From Clarireedia homoeocarpa (Eukaryota > Ascomycota > Leotiomycetes > Helotiales > Rutstroemiaceae): a DNA stretch of 64,000 bases. Within the stretch, counting starts at the first letter, position 1, and each line of letters opens with the position of its first letter. Made by a program: the position numbers and the translations under genes. The stretch lies in NCBI GenBank assembly GCA_001465935.1, contig LNKV01000018.1, positions 146,542 through 210,541 on the forward strand. The letters are read 5' to 3'. Below are positions 10,327-21,728 of the stretch, in pieces. The notes under the pieces are model-generated. The model did not search any database and was not told the DNA's origin. It saw only the letters and a program-made list of their open reading frames with translations.

Positions 10327-12087
10327 ATGGATTTGGATTGCAGAATCACAGTGCGCAAATATTTACTCGTTCCAACGCCGTCGAAATTGACTCGGAAGGG
10401 TGATCAATTAGTCGTTCAATCGCCAATACTCGATATCACAAATGCGTCTACTACTATTCCTATAAGATGTTTTGGGGATAAGTATGAAAACATAGTTTGT
10501 TTTCTACCCAAAAAAGATTTCGAAAAAGATAGCAGCAAAGCGTATCAGAAGGCCCAGCTGAGTACAGCACCTACACGTATTAACGCACATGGGACTGCAA
10601 TTTGCGATAGTGAAGACGACTTTCACTATAAACGCGGAGACCGTTTTTGGGTTATTGTCAACGGCAATCCAAAGAATGATGAGGTTAAAGTACAAGTCAT
10701 CAATCTTGATGAGAATTACATGACTGGGATGATTCCTATCTCTCATGTTTGCTGGGTCCCGAACATGATGGGCCCTAGGAAAGAATTATGGACATTTTGT
10801 GGTGGTACTAGGGAGAGGAGACAAGCCGGTCCTAAGAATTCCACAAATATGACTTGGACGATATGTCAAGATATTGATGGCAAGCGAGCAACGACTAAAA
10901 CAGTGTCGATTCCATCGAAAATAGGTGTGGGTACAACAGATCGACGTTGGATGTCCTCAACAGAGAGCCGAAGATATTTCTCCCGAGTGTTGATGAAAAA
11001 AATGGAAAACGATAATGCTCGGAGCAACCGTCGGGAGCATAGTTCAGCTAGTGGTGGCGAAAGTTCTCGGTGGGCACCATCACCTTCTCAGGCCGACGAT
11101 GTGAGACTCATCGATGAAATTGAGAGTCCAGCGGGCAGCCCAATGTCTGAAGTGAAAGAAGTGCAAGGACCTACCTCCGCGGGCACTAGAGGATTTGAGA
11201 GACTGCAGCATCTTAAGCGTAAAACTCCTCCAAGTACAACATCTCAAGCTTGTGAGAAACGGTATCGAATTTCGGTCGATGAAGATGACAACTGCGCATT
11301 CGACGATGACGACTGCGTATTCGACGGTGACGACTGCGAATTCGACGATGATGTACAACTTGAACTTCATCTTCTGGAAAGAACAAATCCCCCAAACCCA
11401 ATGATTGAGCGCGAGTTCAATGGGGCCTCGCCCCTGGCTAGAATGCTTGGATGGGAGGAACCACGATCCACAAATGGAATTTTAAATCAAACACTAGGTG
11501 GCAAAAAACTAGCATTTTCCGCTTCAGATCCCGCTCTCATACAAAATCCTACTCTAATATCAGAAATCTACCATGCCAACAAGACAATATCAAGCCCGCG
11601 AGCTATTGATGCCGAAAGGGCCTGGAGGGCTAGTCAATGCAGTCAGCAATTGGAGAACTGCAAATTCCTAGGCCGATGGACACAACGCCACCATCATCTC
11701 GACCCAACCAAATGCGACCCAACCAAATGCCAAAACATCTTCGGCATCGAGCATGAGCATTGTATATCCTTACTTGCATCCTTTCCCGGCCCCAAAAATC
11801 CTTGTCTTTTATATCAGAACAACCATCTCTGCTGTGTTTGGAAGGAAGAAGACCGTGCTGCGATGCCTGAGGTTCTGGAATTCAAATATTCGGATGCGAA
11901 ACAACAGGCGGCGAAGGGTTTTACTAAGCTTCTTGATTTTAAGAAGGAGTTTGATAAGCTGGCGATGGTTAATAGACCGACGTGGAGTCCGGAGGCGCTT
12001 TTTGGGGATGACCGGTTGGGTGAGTGTGGGCTGAGCTTTTGGAATGAGATAGATAAGGATGGGGCGTTGGCAGAACAGGTGGAGTAA
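10327..12087 (+). CDS. Unrecognised 586-residue protein with SH3-like segment and DDC repeat
   Basis: Single exon from ATG 10327 to TAA. I do not recognise a named family. Residues about 93-142 resemble an SH3 fold by pattern: a DSEDDF...YKRGDRFWVIV stretch (RT loop to first strands), a VKVQVINLD strand, then MTGMIPISHV in the place of the G-x-(I/F)P-x-x-(Y/H)V end of SH3 domains. Residues about 320-341 contain a three-fold repeat D-(D/N)-C-x-F-D-(D/G) encoded by three 21-bp units. Before it lies KRKTPPSTTSQACEKRYRI, a possible basic nuclear signal. The C-terminal region (about 440-586) is Cys/His-containing (KCDPTKCQNIFGIEHEHC), then helical with SPEALFGDDRLGECGLSFWNEI. It looks like a fungal lineage-specific protein. 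The SH3 call is inference and no function is offered. Confidence 0.6.
   Translation: MDLDCRITVRKYLLVPTPSKLTRKGDQLVVQSPILDITNASTTIPIRCFGDKYENIVCFLPKKDFEKDSSKAYQKAQLSTAPTRINAHGTAICDSEDDFHYKRGDRFWVIVNGNPKNDEVKVQVINLDENYMTGMIPISHVCWVPNMMGPRKELWTFCGGTRERRQAGPKNSTNMTWTICQDIDGKRATTKTVSIPSKIGVGTTDRRWMSSTESRRYFSRVLMKKMENDNARSNRREHSSASGGESSRWAPSPSQADDVRLIDEIESPAGSPMSEVKEVQGPTSAGTRGFERLQHLKRKTPPSTTSQACEKRYRISVDEDDNCAFDDDDCVFDGDDCEFDDDVQLELHLLERTNPPNPMIEREFNGASPLARMLGWEEPRSTNGILNQTLGGKKLAFSASDPALIQNPTLISEIYHANKTISSPRAIDAERAWRASQCSQQLENCKFLGRWTQRHHHLDPTKCDPTKCQNIFGIEHEHCISLLASFPGPKNPCLLYQNNHLCCVWKEEDRAAMPEVLEFKYSDAKQQAAKGFTKLLDFKKEFDKLAMVNRPTWSPEALFGDDRLGECGLSFWNEIDKDGALAEQVE
11287..11349 (+). repeat. In-frame 21-bp tandem repeat, three units
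   Basis: Three units of GAC-(G/A)AC-TGC-xxx-TTC-GAC-xxT inside the 586-residue gene, encoding Asp-Asp/Asn-Cys-x-Phe-Asp-Asp/Gly. In-frame and close to identical, so probably a recent expansion. Confidence 0.85.
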
Positions 12088-12437
12088 ATGTCTAGGGATT
12101 TCTGGGAGTCTTGAGGGAGTAGTGGGAGGGGTATGATCGACGATTGTGAGATTTTGCCCTATCACCTTGGCATGGCGTTCTTTTTAAAACGACTTGCGTA
12201 AAAACAAGTGGGTATTATCATTAATTCGATCATGGAGATTGGTTTGCTAATATTATCCATCATGATGTTTCTCATAAATCGTGAATGGTAGGTCTCGCTG
12301 CCCCTCAACTCGCCTAACCATTATTTTCGTATTCATAATATGATTTCCGTGCAGCGAGCGCAACCTGACACCCATGCCCACTATATACCCCTTCCCTCCA
12401 ATTCATGAATCGAAAACAACAACCACACACCGGCATC
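12088..12437. other. Convergent intergenic region
   Basis: Lies between the 3' ends of two genes that face each other. Nothing recognised. Confidence 0.45.
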
Positions 12438-13256
12438 TTACTCACGTCTTTCTAATTCACTTATCATTTTCTTCCAATCATTACTCCACCCCTTTGGCAC
12501 CTTCTCAATCTTCACCAACCTCCCCCCATACACCCCCTCCTGCTTAACAAAAGTAGGAAACGTCGGCTCCGCCGCCATACACAACCGCAACATCTTATCC
12601 GACGGCATAATAACGCCATTTAAGCTCCGATCTCCCTGTTCCTTTATAGTCTTCGGATACCTCTCATCTAAATCAAACTCGAACCCATCAACATACTCCA
12701 AGAAGTCCGATTGATAGCAAAACCACGTTTTATCATCCTCAGACTTCGGAGGCGGGTAAAAGATTCTCATCAGAGCGATGGAATAGGAGTTTACTTGTCT
12801 TAGGTAGTCGAAAAATAAGCCCCGAATGGGGTCGAATTGCTGTTTGAATGAATCGAGGTTGGCAGATATGACGCAGAATTCCGAAAGTGCGTTTTCAAGC
12901 GAGTCGAGCGCGGAGTTTATAAGGGCGCGGGGAGTGGCATAATCGTTGATGGGGAAGCTGAACCAACCATCGGTCCAGAAAGCGAGGATGTCGCCTTTGT
13001 GCAGGGCCTCTAGGAGATGATCAGCAACATTTGCGGTGAGTGTTTTGAGCCGGGAGAGCCAGATTGGGGAGCACCGCGCGCCAGTGTAGATCCAGCGTTG
13101 CTTGCGTCGGTGCCAATTTATAAATTTAGGCTTGTTGAAGGTCCTTTCGAGGATGTCGGAGATTTGGGCGCGGGTGAGGATCAGAGGAAGTGGGGGTTCG
13201 TCTGGGTTGCCGCGGACGGAGCGAATGATGCGGATTGCGTTTGTCAGGCTAGCCAT
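12438..13256 (-). CDS. Unrecognised 272-residue protein
   Basis: Single exon from a good ATG (MASLTNAIRIIRS) to a stop just after ELERRE. No signal peptide or membrane segment. It is rich in Trp/Phe/Tyr (FINWHRRKQRWIY, FWTDGWFSFPIND, TWFCYQSDFLEYVDGFEFDLDERYP), which suggests a compact globular fold. The order is a helical N-terminal third, a central helical block (ALDSLENALSEFCVISANLDSFKQQF), then a mixed C-terminal half ending in a Trp-containing amphipathic helix. I know no family with these motifs, and it could be lineage-specific. The frame is intact over its length and codon use resembles its neighbours, which supports a real gene. Confidence 0.6.
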   Translation of the reverse strand: MASLTNAIRIIRSVRGNPDEPPLPLILTRAQISDILERTFNKPKFINWHRRKQRWIYTGARCSPIWLSRLKTLTANVADHLLEALHKGDILAFWTDGWFSFPINDYATPRALINSALDSLENALSEFCVISANLDSFKQQFDPIRGLFFDYLRQVNSYSIALMRIFYPPPKSEDDKTWFCYQSDFLEYVDGFEFDLDERYPKTIKEQGDRSLNGVIMPSDKMLRLCMAAEPTFPTFVKQEGVYGGRLVKIEKVPKGWSNDWKKMISELERRE

Positions 13257-14564
13257 GGTGATTATTGTGTTTTGATTGTGAGACGGGAGTTGGATGGATG
13301 AGTGGAAGGGGATCTACGAGTGGAGAGAAGGGGTGATGTGGTAGGACGAGTTTACAGTTTTCACACCTAGATGAGACTTATATTTCTACTTTGCTGCCTC
13401 CGTGTGGGGCAGCTGAATGACTTTCTCCTCTCTGTCATGAATCTCGATGTTTAGCTATCTTCGCTCTCTCGGAGGTGTAACACAAAGAGATGTAACGGCA
13501 TCAGCCGGAGCAATACATGAAAGCATGAGGCTGAACCTTTATGCACACGATTTTACGTGTTTTCTTTTCGCCCTGTCCTCGTGTATGTGGCATGGGGATA
13601 GGGGAAATCGCTTCTGCACACGCTGATCTGGCGGTCTAGAGTCGGCTCTCGCTGCAAGGAGCGCCACCAAAATTCAGCTTCGGTCAAAATTACTCAATGT
13701 AGTCCCACTCGCTACCATAATGCTGGGTCGTCAGATTCTGCTGGTTACTAATCATCATGCATACGGTTTGTTGAAACTTCTTGACAAAAAGCGTGATGAA
13801 TATGATCAATCATAAAACGGTATGACTAGAACTAGATAGATGATGTGCATAGATTGGCGCATCGGCTTATCTTTTCCATCTATTGGCGCATCGACTTATC
13901 TTTTCCATCGATTGTGTGCAGACACCTTGAGTAGGTGATCGGCGACTAGCTGAAGAACTTGCCTATCATGGCGCGGCATAATAGTTGCGCAGAGATTGCT
14001 CCTGATGGGCTGGTTGATTGAGCCGGGAAAGCGTACCCCTGGCCCGAGAACCCCTCATTTGGGCAGTGCATATCGGTTTGTGTCGACTAATTGGATTGTG
14101 TACATCGTATGATATCTGTTACTTCTCTCACTTCACCGACACACAATTTCGCCAGCGGCAGAATGAAAGCGGTAATCGTTGAGTCGGGGACATCTTAATC
14201 TATCACGAGAGTTTTGTGCTGGTCTTTATCATCTCCTTTACATGGTTAATTCTCCATTTTCCCTACCCTATAACAGACTCAACTATGCAAAAATGTCGTG
14301 GTTGAGTCGCTTGGGAAAGATCTCGGGAAGGGGATGGAGATAGGCTCGAATATATCGAGGAATGTAAGGGATAATGAAAATGCCTTTGGAGCATGAGATG
14401 GCGGGGCCAAGGGAGCATATTTGGTCACCAAATGCTGGGAGAATCAAATGAACATACTGAATGAACATCATGATTCTTTGCATCTCCAAGTTCAATAATC
14501 CGGGGCGGATGAAGCTTGAAATGATCTCGATAATTTGAGACCCTAAGAAAAACCATTCATACAA
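13257..14564. other. Intergenic region
   Basis: No gene recognised. It carries the divergent promoters of the 272-residue gene and the GT31 gene, and a 29-bp direct duplication at 13853-13910. Confidence 0.5.
13853..13910 (+). repeat. 29-bp head-to-tail duplication
   Basis: Two adjacent 29-bp copies starting ATTGGCGCATCG and ending TTTTCCATC, differing at two positions (G/A inside and the last base). Lies about 650 bp upstream of the GT31-type gene. Confidence 0.85.
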
Positions 14565-16076
14565 ATGTTGATGTATCTTCCACGGCTGCATCTGCGTTTA
14601 TGTTTACTTGCATTTCTCGTGTTTTGCATTCTACTGATAACGATTCTCCCTTACAATTCTTCTCATCTTCTGCTTAGCCGATGGGATTTCAATGCTGCCT
14701 TGATAACGAAAGACGACAGATGGATGTCCAAATCGCCCTTATTCCCGATTGAAATGGATGACGTTGGTATAATAGTTAAGACTGGGTTTTCGACTCGAGA
14801 GCGTCTCCTTGTGCAATCCGATATCTTGAGAAAGGCGCACAGTCGCGGCAACATTGTAATTGTCGGTGACTACTTTGCAGCGCCAGGAGGGCCTCCCAGC
14901 TACGATAGTCTCCAAGCACCTGTTCATGATGCGCTAGCTATGATGATTGAGAATGGATATTTTTCATCACGACTAGATGCTCTAAGATTACAACATTACT
15001 ATAACCTTACAGCTACGCTTGCTGCCGGGAATTTGAGACTGGCGCGTGAGATCGGTAAAAGGTATAGGTGGGAAATGGATATCATGAAGGTGAGTTACAT
15101 GCTTCAATACACTCATTTTGACATCATGGCCTAGATGTCTGCACTTGATAATCTTGATCCTTCAGAAGGATCCCTTCCTCGTCTGTTCTCGGCTCCCATT
15201 TACCGCTACTTCTCGAGAATCATACACCTTTCTGACTTAACATAGTGTATCTCCGGCCTCGAACTTGCATACACCCTGATGCCATCCAAAAGATGGTACA
15301 TTATACTGGACGATGATACGTACATATTGGACGCTTCTCTCAAACTCATCCTTAGACATCTCGACCCATCACGCCCTCATTATATCGGAAATGCAATCGG
15401 CAGTTACAAGATGCGTTTCGCATATGGAGGTTCAGGCGTGATCCTATCACAAGCAGCTATGCGTTGGGTCTTCATTGATAATCCTCGAGTAGTTGCAAAA
15501 GCTCACTTGGAATCACTCGATGCTCACTGGGCTGACAAGCTCATTGCGACTACGGCAATGAAAAGCGGCATATATCTGGACGAAAAGTACAACCGGCATT
15601 TTAATGGAGAGGCACCTCAAGCTACACGTATACAGGACGATAGATTTTGTTTACCGATCATCTCGTTTCACAACATGACCCTAGCACAAGTATCAGAAAT
15701 GAAGATCCTTTTCAAGGACAAGAAGACTGTGTTGTGGATTGACCTATGGAATATATACGCTATGCCAAACCTTGAGACGTACCTTGCTGACCCTTTTCGC
15801 TCTGATTGGGATCATGTTGGCGGCCTGGATGAAGCCACTATGACTACAAAGAATATCAAAACGAAAGAAGATTGCCTTCGGCTTTGTCATTTTCACAGCT
15901 CCACTTGTTTGGCGTGGACGTGGGAAGCGGAAAAAATGGTTTGCCATATCGCCCCATGGATGGTTGTAGGATATCCAACAAACGGCAAAGTTTCTGGAAT
16001 CAACGCTCCACGAGCAATACATCTATCGAATAAGTGCCCCTCATTCGAAGATGAACTGAGGAACATTACACAGTGA
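14565..16076 (+). CDS. GT31-type (Fringe-like) glycosyltransferase, type II membrane protein
   Basis: Two exons, 14565-15089 and 15246-16076, around a 156-bp intron (GTGAGT donor, AACATAG acceptor, phase 0), giving 451 residues. Residues about 10-29 (RLCLLAFLVFCILLITILPY) form the membrane anchor of a Golgi-type type II protein. A stem leads to the catalytic domain: IIVKTGFSTRERLLVQ, NIVIVGDYF, then exon 2 with MPSKRWYIILDDDTYI, the DxD metal/nucleotide-sugar motif of this fold. Next come HYIGNAIG and FAYGGSGVILSQAAMRW, the latter matching the conserved GGAG-like region of Fringe/DUF604 proteins. The last 85 or so residues contain four cysteines (EDCLRLCHFHSSTCLAW...MVCHI) in a PAN/apple-like pattern, often appended to fungal members. 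Substrate unknown. The family call is solid, the PAN-like tail less so. Confidence 0.87.
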
Positions 16077-16767
16077 TTTTACATCTCTTCCTAGACGGAA
16101 CATGGGACGCGATTGGAATGGACCACTTCAAACTTTGATATTGCCTTCTTGAGAATGTAGCCAATGTGTGTCATTGCGGATATAAGGGATATTAGAAAAG
16201 AGGGAAATGGGCAGCTGAAACGTGACATCAACCGTGTTGCAAATGAGATGAAGGAGGCTTTCTATGTAACCCTCTTCACTTGTACTATATTACCCATTTT
16301 GACATGCGGCGGTACTGTATAAGTGACACATGTCCGACAAGTTACCAAATAGAAAGTGAAGTCATAAAGAGGCTCTTCTCCTCCCAAGTGCATATAACTT
16401 GGTAGCGTCTACCCCTCTTTACCCTTTATTCACCTGTCAAACATCCAGCCGCAACCAAGATCGCTGTCGCTCCTTCTTATTTGGTCTGCGTCGTCGTCTG
16501 TGTCAATCTCTCGTCGCCCATATCTAACCTGACCACAACTTCTACAAAAAGATGCTTCGCAGCCAAAAATTTCTCTCGAGAACAACACCCACCACTTCCA
16601 CAGCATGCTCAACTGCTAAACGACTTATCGCTTAATGTGACAGCCTCAAGCGACTTCCCCACCTAGGTTTTTAGGGGGCGTACAGTCAACCGAAATGTTT
16701 TCCAGGAATAGAAAACAAATGATTCTGATCGCAATCTACAAAAATTGATCAATGCAATTGAAGCAAG
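16077..16767. other. Intergenic region
   Basis: Between the GT31 gene and the tRNA. No further gene seen; short frames near 16430-16666 lack domain features. Confidence 0.45.
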
Positions 16768-16860
16768 CACTCCACGTGGGGCTCGAACCCACAGCCTCAA
16801 GATGTTCTCATGACTTTAGTCTGATAGAAGTCTTGCGCGCTACCATTGCGCCAGCGGAGC
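16768..16860 (-). tRNA. tRNA-Arg (anticodon UCU) with a 21-bp intron
   Basis: Folded by eye on the minus strand. The acceptor stem pairs GCTCCGC with GTGGAGT (two G-U pairs), and the discriminator is G. The D arm is GCGC/GCGC around AATGGTA. The anticodon stem pairs CAAGA with TCTTG. The T arm is GTGGG-TTCGAGC-CCCAC. The anticodon loop reads CT-TCT-A, interrupted after position 37 by an intron of 21 bases (TCAGACTAAAGTCATGAGAAC) and completed by A. The mature length is 72, and the B box GGTTCGAGCCC fits RNA polymerase III genes. TCT gives Arg (AGA codons). Confidence 0.93.
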
Positions 16861-17426
16861 TGGATTGCTTTTGCTTGCAGAATTTTCGCCTAGTCTGTTA
16901 TATGAAGAAATTTTCAAAGAGATTATCCGATATTATCCCGCACGCTAGGTAAACTATTCCACGTGACATTAAATTACATAAGTGCTCTGAGAAAGCAGCA
17001 AAACGGGAGTTGCATTGTCACAAAATTTAAGAACGATTATAGCTACGAGGTTCACAAGTCAGACGCAAGGTGAATCGTCGGCTAGCTTAAGCTTTTCCGG
17101 CCCAACTTGTAAAACGTCCTTCAGTAAGATAATTCAAATTCGTCGCAACCCTAATCATCGATATGTGTTAAAGGTGCACTCTACTAGAATTGATTTACGA
17201 AAACGCTGGCGGTTCTTATGCGCTTGTCATACACCTGGGTACACCTGCGGTTGTTTGGTTCAACCGTTCGTGTGACACGAGTATCATGACGACAACGGCG
17301 TTGCTGGCCCTGTGCTGCACGACAAGCAGAAGTCTCTAGGACTAAACATTATACTACCAAAACCGAGGAACAAACAAAGTCACAAACATATATATAAGCA
17401 TCATTTTACAAATCTATTCTATCAAT
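16861..17426. other. Intergenic region
   Basis: Upstream of the tRNA (minus) and downstream of the AIM6-like gene (minus). Nothing recognised. Confidence 0.45.
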
Positions 17427-18680
17427 CTAATATACAAGTATATTTTTACCAAATCGCGTAACCAGCGGGTAAAACAACTCCGTCCCAAAGTCATCCACAT
17501 TCAACATCCCCACTTTTACATCCACCAACACCTCCCAAATATAATTCCTAAACTTCACCGGCGCACTCGGTGTATCCCAATACCTCGGTTTCAACCCCTT
17601 ATCGAGCGCAGGACCGACCTGAGTCTTCATTTTCTCTATCTGCTCGGTGCTGAATCTCCAGAACCATACTTTACCTATGGCTTTTGCCATTGAAGTGCTG
17701 GCGTAGTACGAGTTGCTGGAATCGTACTTGGGATTGGAAATATCGACCAAGGGTGCATCATAGAATATATCCCGGTATGTGGTATTGGAGGAGAGGAGGT
17801 CGAATGGAGCGTTTCCTGATGCGACTACGATGATCGGTGCCCATGTGATTGTTCCGGTGTCATTGCCATTCTTGTTGCTCCAGTGAGTGAGATAGTTTCT
17901 TGATCGGAGAAGGTCAAGTTCTTTGATAACATGTGGCCATAAATCTATGCCTTTAGATTTGAAATCGAGGAAGAAGGTTAGAGTTGTTGTTGGGCTGGAT
18001 TGAAAGATGCCGGTGGAGTTACCGGTATTCCCAGTCAATGAAATATTCGAGGCGTTTCTTATGTTGTCAAGAATAGTGAGAAGAGGTTGAATATATAAGG
18101 CTTGAAGTGTACGGTCATGTTGGAGTGGTTTCGAAGAGTGGCCAACTAATAAATCGGTACCACCTGTTTCATCATTTATCCATATGTCTGCTTCGACGCC
18201 TGTACACCCAGCTGCAAGTGCTTCAAAGAGCGGTACAGAGCGCGAGTAGTCATTGTGAGAATGGCATGCCATTGGTATGATATCTTTCGTTATATCTGGC
18301 TTCCACAGTGAAAGTAGACTTAGTGAGTCGTTTGCAGTTTGCCACTGGTTGACGATGGAATTTATTCCACTAGCTGGAAGGTTGGGTGTATATTGAGATG
18401 GAACAGTCGAAAACACAACCTGAATTCTTGTAGTCTCAATGTTAGTTCATAAGACTAGCTCAGGTGAAAGATATGTCGGAGGAGAGGATCTCTGTACTGA
18501 CATTATCGCTGCGAGGCTAAGAACAATCAGCTGAGATAGAACTATGAGCACCCAGCTACCATGCTTCCACGCCAATATCTTCTTCACTACTTTTGGCGCT
18601 TGCCGCCGTTTCTTTTCCGATTCATATTCTGGAAGTAAAGTCTTGTCACTTGCTAGCATTTCGGTAGCGCTAGTGTCCAT
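17427..18680 (-). CDS. AIM6: AIM6-like PLC-type phosphodiesterase with membrane anchor
   Basis: Exon 1 (18680-18498) encodes MDTSATEMLASDK..., a basic stretch and one transmembrane helix (WVLIVLSQLIVLSLAAIM). A 78-bp intron (GTACAG donor, CTAAC branch, CAG acceptor) joins it in phase to exon 2 (18419-17427), giving about 391 residues. Exon 2 has the PLC-like TIM-barrel signature of the AIM6 family: ACHSHNDYSRSVPLFEALAAG and GVEADIWI (His, Asn-Asp and Glu-x-Asp active-site/metal positions). Later come FFLDFKSKG, PIIVVASGNAPFD, WFWRFS and GMLNVDDFG. These proteins resemble glycerophosphodiester phosphodiesterases, but their substrate is not known to me. In the 5' leader, a GTATGT...CTAATTGCAG intron (18732-18779) is likely, probably in the UTR. 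Topology suggests a membrane-anchored luminal or extracellular enzyme. Confidence 0.88.
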
Positions 18681-21600
18681 ATCGTGGGAACCTAGTTGAG
18701 AATAAAATGAGCAGCGGTTTACGTCTGATGTCTGCAATTAGTCTTTCTTACGGGCTGGTCGTCGTATTCATTCACATACCTCTGAAAAATGCTGTCATAT
18801 CATGATCGAGGTTAAGTATATGGCGGCAGCAGGCGAGGGATTTGGATGTGCAGGGGAGTAAGAGCTGCGATTGATCAAAAATGGAAGCGGACCAAGACGG
18901 GATGAAGATGAAACTGAGACGAAGATCCAGGTCAAAGGGAGATCAATCAAAGAAGAAATCAAAGTAAAAAAAGGCCAATATAAATAAGTAATTAAGATAA
19001 AGAGTAAACCATAAAGAAAAAATCAGGACAAAGAGCAACTAAGAACAAAAGAAGGCCAAGGATGTAAATGCCAAACCACGATGAGATCCATATTAATGAT
19101 AGGCATCACGGACACGGTAAGCCAACAGCACAAGAACCTAGCCGCTAGCCACCAGCCACTACCCGAATGCCCACGGCGTACGCTTATTTAAGACTGAGAA
19201 TTTGGAGGATTCAACTGTGCCCTACAGTTTGATGTTTTGCACCCAGCCATCAGCAGTGAGCTTGAGTGATGGAGGATACGAGCCATATGACCTTTTCACA
19301 TCCTTCTTATACATAGGTGAGACTCATCATCTGCTGTCTTTGAATTGGGAATGTGTGCTAGAAAGAAACCCCCGAGACCTCGAAGAGTTTTTGGAGGTGA
19401 TTAAAACGAGCGGGCAAAAATCGCTTTCAGATGAAGCTTACTTGACTGATTTCAATGATATAGCCCACATACAGCCATGAATAAAAGAGCCAACCATAAC
19501 AAGAAGACTATCCGTAGAGCTGTTCGAATCTATCTGTAGCTCAAATGAATAACTTTAGAAGATAATCCCACAGATTAGGGACCTAACGCAACAGGCCAGC
19601 ACCAAGCAGTACTCAGTTCCAATCAAAATTCATTGAATCAAGCTTTTCTTCTTTGCTTGGCTAGGGCTACAGAAGAATGGGCCGCTGCGTTTCAATTGCC
19701 CGATCGGTGGGACTAGACCTACTGAGGCCCAGAGCTTTGGCCAGTATATTATTGGACTGATCTATTAGTGGCACTGAAATTCTAGTCAGACACAGGATCG
19801 TATGCATGAATCAACGTGTTGTTTCTAGTTGCAGATGAAATGGAAGGGTGGCCGCGAATGTGTAGTGTATCGCTACGAGACGCAAAACTACGGCGCCAAC
19901 CAATCATTACTGTAGACATTCTCGCAAAAGTCACTTTTGGTTTTCAACTCGTGCTAAACTATGCAGGGAGGGCTTCTTACAGAAAGATTTCCCTAGATCG
20001 TACTGTTGCATTAATCAGAATAAAGAACTCAGTTGCATTGCGGCACGAGATGTTGTTGGGCCTGCAAGTATGACCAACTGTTATATTACCAACATCAGCA
20101 GAGCCGTATCTTAGTGTAACATTGTTCTAAAAGTGTGAATTTGTTTCAATCCTACAAGCAGAACTTCAGCTCAAGGAGACGATGTGGTCTCATCGAAAAG
20201 AAATGGGAAACACCTGAGAATATACTCACATTTGGTGTCTCACCTAAAGATTCTATATTCCCTCGAATCTCATATCCTTCAAGAAATCCTACCTATACAT
20301 GTTACCCAACGAGGATCCACGCGAGGCCCTCACCACTTCCAAGGCTGCATCAATCAGTGAAGCTATCGCCAGTTCTCTCCGGAATAAATTGAAGACGAAG
20401 GTCAAAGCTTCAAGCTCCCCATCTGCCATACCAACTTTCCATCGAAGACCGTAGGCAACGACATTCTCGCAGACTTCGGTTCGAGCCAGTCTAGTATGAG
20501 CAGCCATATCAAACCGCATCCTTTCTTAACAGAATTTTTTGCTAGGCTCGTTGTAGTTGGTATTAATGATGATAATGCTGAGCCGCGGTACCTTGATGCA
20601 AAGATGTTTCCTCGTGAGGATGAGGGAACCATGGGATGAAGGAGAGTACTGGAATTCTAAGTTCTGAGTTGAGTTCAAGGTAGCGATTTTGCTAACAGTC
20701 ATAAGTCAGTCAGTTCCCAGATGTACACAAGAAACTTGGATCTTACATGTGATTTGAAATGTTGTGTTGGCGCAGGTGTTTGTTGATGCTGCGCAAGTTT
20801 TGGGGACCCGGTGGAAAGCAACCAGGACAATGTCGACTTTCACACTTCTACACTTAGTGTCACAATCCCTTCATTCCACCACCGCACTCCATATGTTGAG
20901 AGACGTGTCTTTAAAACATCTCCAGACCACTTTGACGTTGATTTCGATGGATGCCTTGCACTCACTTACTCACTTACTGTTCATTTAATTGGCCATCGCA
21001 TCATGACTTCATCCAGACTTTGTTATTCAGTTTGGTTTGTCCGATTTCCTGAATCCAGAAGCCGAAGAGCAATTCTCAGGGAAATCCAGAACCATTCGAT
21101 ATGGGTAGAACTCTCGAGTTTGTTTCCCTAATCGAGTCGGCCAAGCGCCCGCATCGCCCCTTGATTCAAACTGACCGACCGATTCAACGTTGTATGAGTA
21201 TCTATATGTATCTTCACGCCTTCTCGTGGGCAGCTCTGTCGATGATGACCAAGCTTGTAGCCCTGAAAGTATAGTCGCCGATTAGTTCAATTGGATTGAT
21301 TCTCAATCATGACGACTCCAGTCGACAAGAAGGTCGATCGACGTACTCTCAATAGCCTATGCGTGTATTAAATCTTTCTTCGTATCCGGATCCTCGGAAC
21401 CTTGCTAGGCAAATATATGTCTGCACTCGGATGTCGGTAGGAATGTACTCAATGCAAGCTCTGTCCAAGCACGATATTCATTTGTCTCTTTCCTTTGTCG
21501 GTCGAGATTAATATATTATACGTCAGCTTGCATCTCCACCTGCTGAAATCGTCTTAATGGGCAATTATTATCGTCAATCAATCCGTGCGTGCAAACTAGG

Positions 21601-21728
21601 TCACCTCGACCTGCCTCATTTAGTATGGTTGAAGAGCTTGACGACTAGGGTCTGCAGATCTTTGGAGGGGTAGCTGCAACTGTCCCTGCCAAGGTATAAA
21701 GATTGTTGAAAGCTCCAGTCTTTTCGAA
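18681..21728. other. 3-kb gene-poor region
   Basis: No intact gene with recognisable domains. A/G-rich low-complexity sequence at about 18880-19050 lies upstream of the AIM6-like gene. Several 60-106-residue frames are present but are short, overlap one another and show no domain. A possible decayed gene at 20300-20640 is listed separately. The last part is the promoter of the sedolisin gene. Confidence 0.45.
20301..20640 (+). pseudogene. Possible decayed coding segment
   Basis: Two adjoining plus-strand frames give protein-like sequence. One starts at an ATG near 20298 (MLPNEDPREALTTSKAAS...) and is Ala/Ser/Lys-rich until a TAG near 20450. The other continues in a different frame from about 20457 (DILADFGSSQSSMSS...VVVGINDDNAEPRYLDAKMF) to TGA at about 20638. 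The frame switch looks like a small indel in a once longer gene. No family recognised; it could be chance. Confidence 0.2.
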
